Assembly: GCA_025363375.1 (NCBI GenBank)
Contig: JANYDZ010000057.1
Location: 1-14,152 of the forward strand
Length of the DNA stretch: 14,152 nucleotides
Source: Hyphomicrobiales bacterium
Lineage (GTDB): Bacteria > Pseudomonadota > Alphaproteobacteria > Rhizobiales > Beijerinckiaceae
Reading direction: 5' to 3'
The notes beneath the pieces were generated by a model that searched no databases, had not been told where the DNA came from, and saw only the letters and a program-made list of their open reading frames with translations. The translations under genes and the position numbers were made by a program. How positions within the stretch are numbered: position 1 is the stretch's first letter; every line of letters starts with the position of its first letter. Shown piece by piece: positions 13,488-14,152 of this stretch.

Positions 13488-13511
13488 ATGCCTGCTCCCA
13501 TGCAAAGACCG

Positions 13512-13928
13512 CTACCTTCCACGCGGCCGCTTATTCGAGGCTGGAGCGGACGATTGCAATACGCCCTCGACGATCTCGGCGAGGAGGGTTCGCTCGCGAT
13601 GTTCGCGCGATCGGATCAGCAATTTTGTCGCCAGGCTGTCGCACGCCTGGGCGCGGGCGCTTTGGGCGAGGGCCACATTCGCCAGATCGGCGCGCTTTTG
13701 ATCCGCGGCGGACAACAGCAGGTCGACGCTGCGCAACCGCGCGTAAAGCGCGCCGGTTAAAGACGCGTTGACGATCGTCGACGAATCCATCGTTTCCATC
13801 AGGCCGCGTTGCTCGCGGTTCAACGCCTCCAACGCGCGCGCGGCGTCGGACGCGCGCCGTATGGCAACGTCCTTCAGCAACGATTGCAGCGCTTTGATCC
13901 GGAACGCCGTTTCGAGACGCTTCCGCAT
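13512..13928 (-). CDS. FliJ-like helical flagellar protein (tentative)
   Basis: A 138-aa, almost entirely alpha-helical protein with heptad-like stretches (LQSLLKDVAIRRASDAARAL, LLLSAADQKRADLANVALAQ) and a basic C-terminal tail (SNKRPRGR). Size, coiled-coil character and position between fliR and the rod-binding gene suggest FliJ, the stalk-like protein that links the FliI ATPase to the export gate. FliJ diverges strongly and no single motif proves it. ATG at 13928 follows the fliR stop by 3 nt; a 24-nt gap separates it from the next gene. It could instead be another small coiled-coil chaperone. Confidence 0.45.
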   Translation of the reverse strand: MRKRLETAFRIKALQSLLKDVAIRRASDAARALEALNREQRGLMETMDSSTIVNASLTGALYARLRSVDLLLSAADQKRADLANVALAQSARAQACDSLATKLLIRSREHRERTLLAEIVEGVLQSSAPASNKRPRGR

Positions 13929-13931
13929 GAA

Positions 13932-14152
13932 TCAACCCCGCGTCAGCCAGCCGCCGAACGACGCCATGTATTCTGAAAGAAACGCGTAAAGGCCGTCATA
14001 CATGATCAACGCCGCGCCGGCGATCACGAAGGGGGTGGAAATGTAGAAGATCGCCACCTGCGGCGTAAGCCGGTTGATCAGGCTGAACGCGAAATTCACG
14101 ATGATCGCATACGTCAAAAACGGCGACGAAACGCGGAGCGCCAGCAACGAAG
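13932..14152 (-). CDS. fliR: FliR, C-terminal end (partial)
   Basis: The last 73 codons of a membrane protein, cut by the right edge. The residues read ALRVSSPFLTYAIIVNFAFS, then LINRLTPQVAIFYISTPFVI, then AGAALIMYDG. This matches the FliR C-terminus, with the conserved N-(A/L)RxxPQxxxFxxxxP pattern and alternating membrane helices. FliR is a core component of the export gate together with FliP and FliQ. The apparent start at 14147 is an internal TTG (Leu), so the true start lies outside the window. The stop is 3 nt before the next gene. Confidence 0.85.
   Translation of the reverse strand, partial: SLLALRVSSPFLTYAIIVNFAFSLINRLTPQVAIFYISTPFVIAGAALIMYDGLYAFLSEYMASFGGWLTRG

Noticed and set aside
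13932..14147. Complete 71-aa membrane protein starting at 14147
   Set aside because: The start is an internal TTG; the frame continues to the window edge and matches the FliR C-terminus, so it is a partial gene.

Overview
The window reads as a piece of a GC-rich alphaproteobacterial chromosome, most likely Rhizobiales (Hyphomicrobiales). The evidence is a rhizobial-type flagellin, a MotB with a very long linker, a periplasmic MotC, and a motB-motC-fliK order known from rhizobia. A methylotroph-type relative (Methylocystaceae/Beijerinckiaceae) is possible, but the sequence does not prove it. No rRNA, tRNA, CRISPR array or transposase was seen.

Left part (1-2808). A partial, unrecognised minus-strand gene runs off the left edge (1-435); it has no conventional start codon in the conserved-looking part. 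Divergent from it is a two-gene unit on the plus strand: an iron-dependent alcohol dehydrogenase (536-1690) and a hot-dog acyl-CoA thioesterase (1690-2124), joined by a TGATG overlap. trmD (2116-2808, minus) meets the thioesterase tail to tail with a 9-nt overlap and lies outside the usual rpsP-rimM-trmD-rplS setting.

Middle (2809-5477). A flagellin gene (3008-4135, minus) has a strong hairpin terminator downstream and a hairpin-bearing leader upstream. Next comes a visibly AT-richer islet on the same strand: a 69-aa small protein (5014-5223) followed by a Fic-domain protein (4360-4962). A 25-bp near-perfect palindrome lies upstream of the small gene, and an 8-bp-stem hairpin lies between the two genes. 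This looks like an acquired class I Fic toxin-antitoxin-type module inserted between the flagellin and the motility operon.

Right part (5478-14152). One long minus-strand motility operon, transcribed right to left, contains: fliR (3' end only), a FliJ-like helical protein, a FlgJ-type rod-binding protein without muramidase domain, a FlgN-like chaperone, a FliL-like single-span membrane protein, fliF (MS ring), a FliH-like protein, motB, motC, fliK (rhizobial MotD) and a secreted lytic transglycosylase. Most junctions are overlaps or gaps of a few bases. Together these supply the export gate, its soluble accessories, the MS ring, the stator's peptidoglycan anchor and its periplasmic partner, hook-length control, and rod assembly with a separate peptidoglycan-cutting enzyme. 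motA, fliG, fliM, fliN, fliI and the hook and rod subunits are not in the window.
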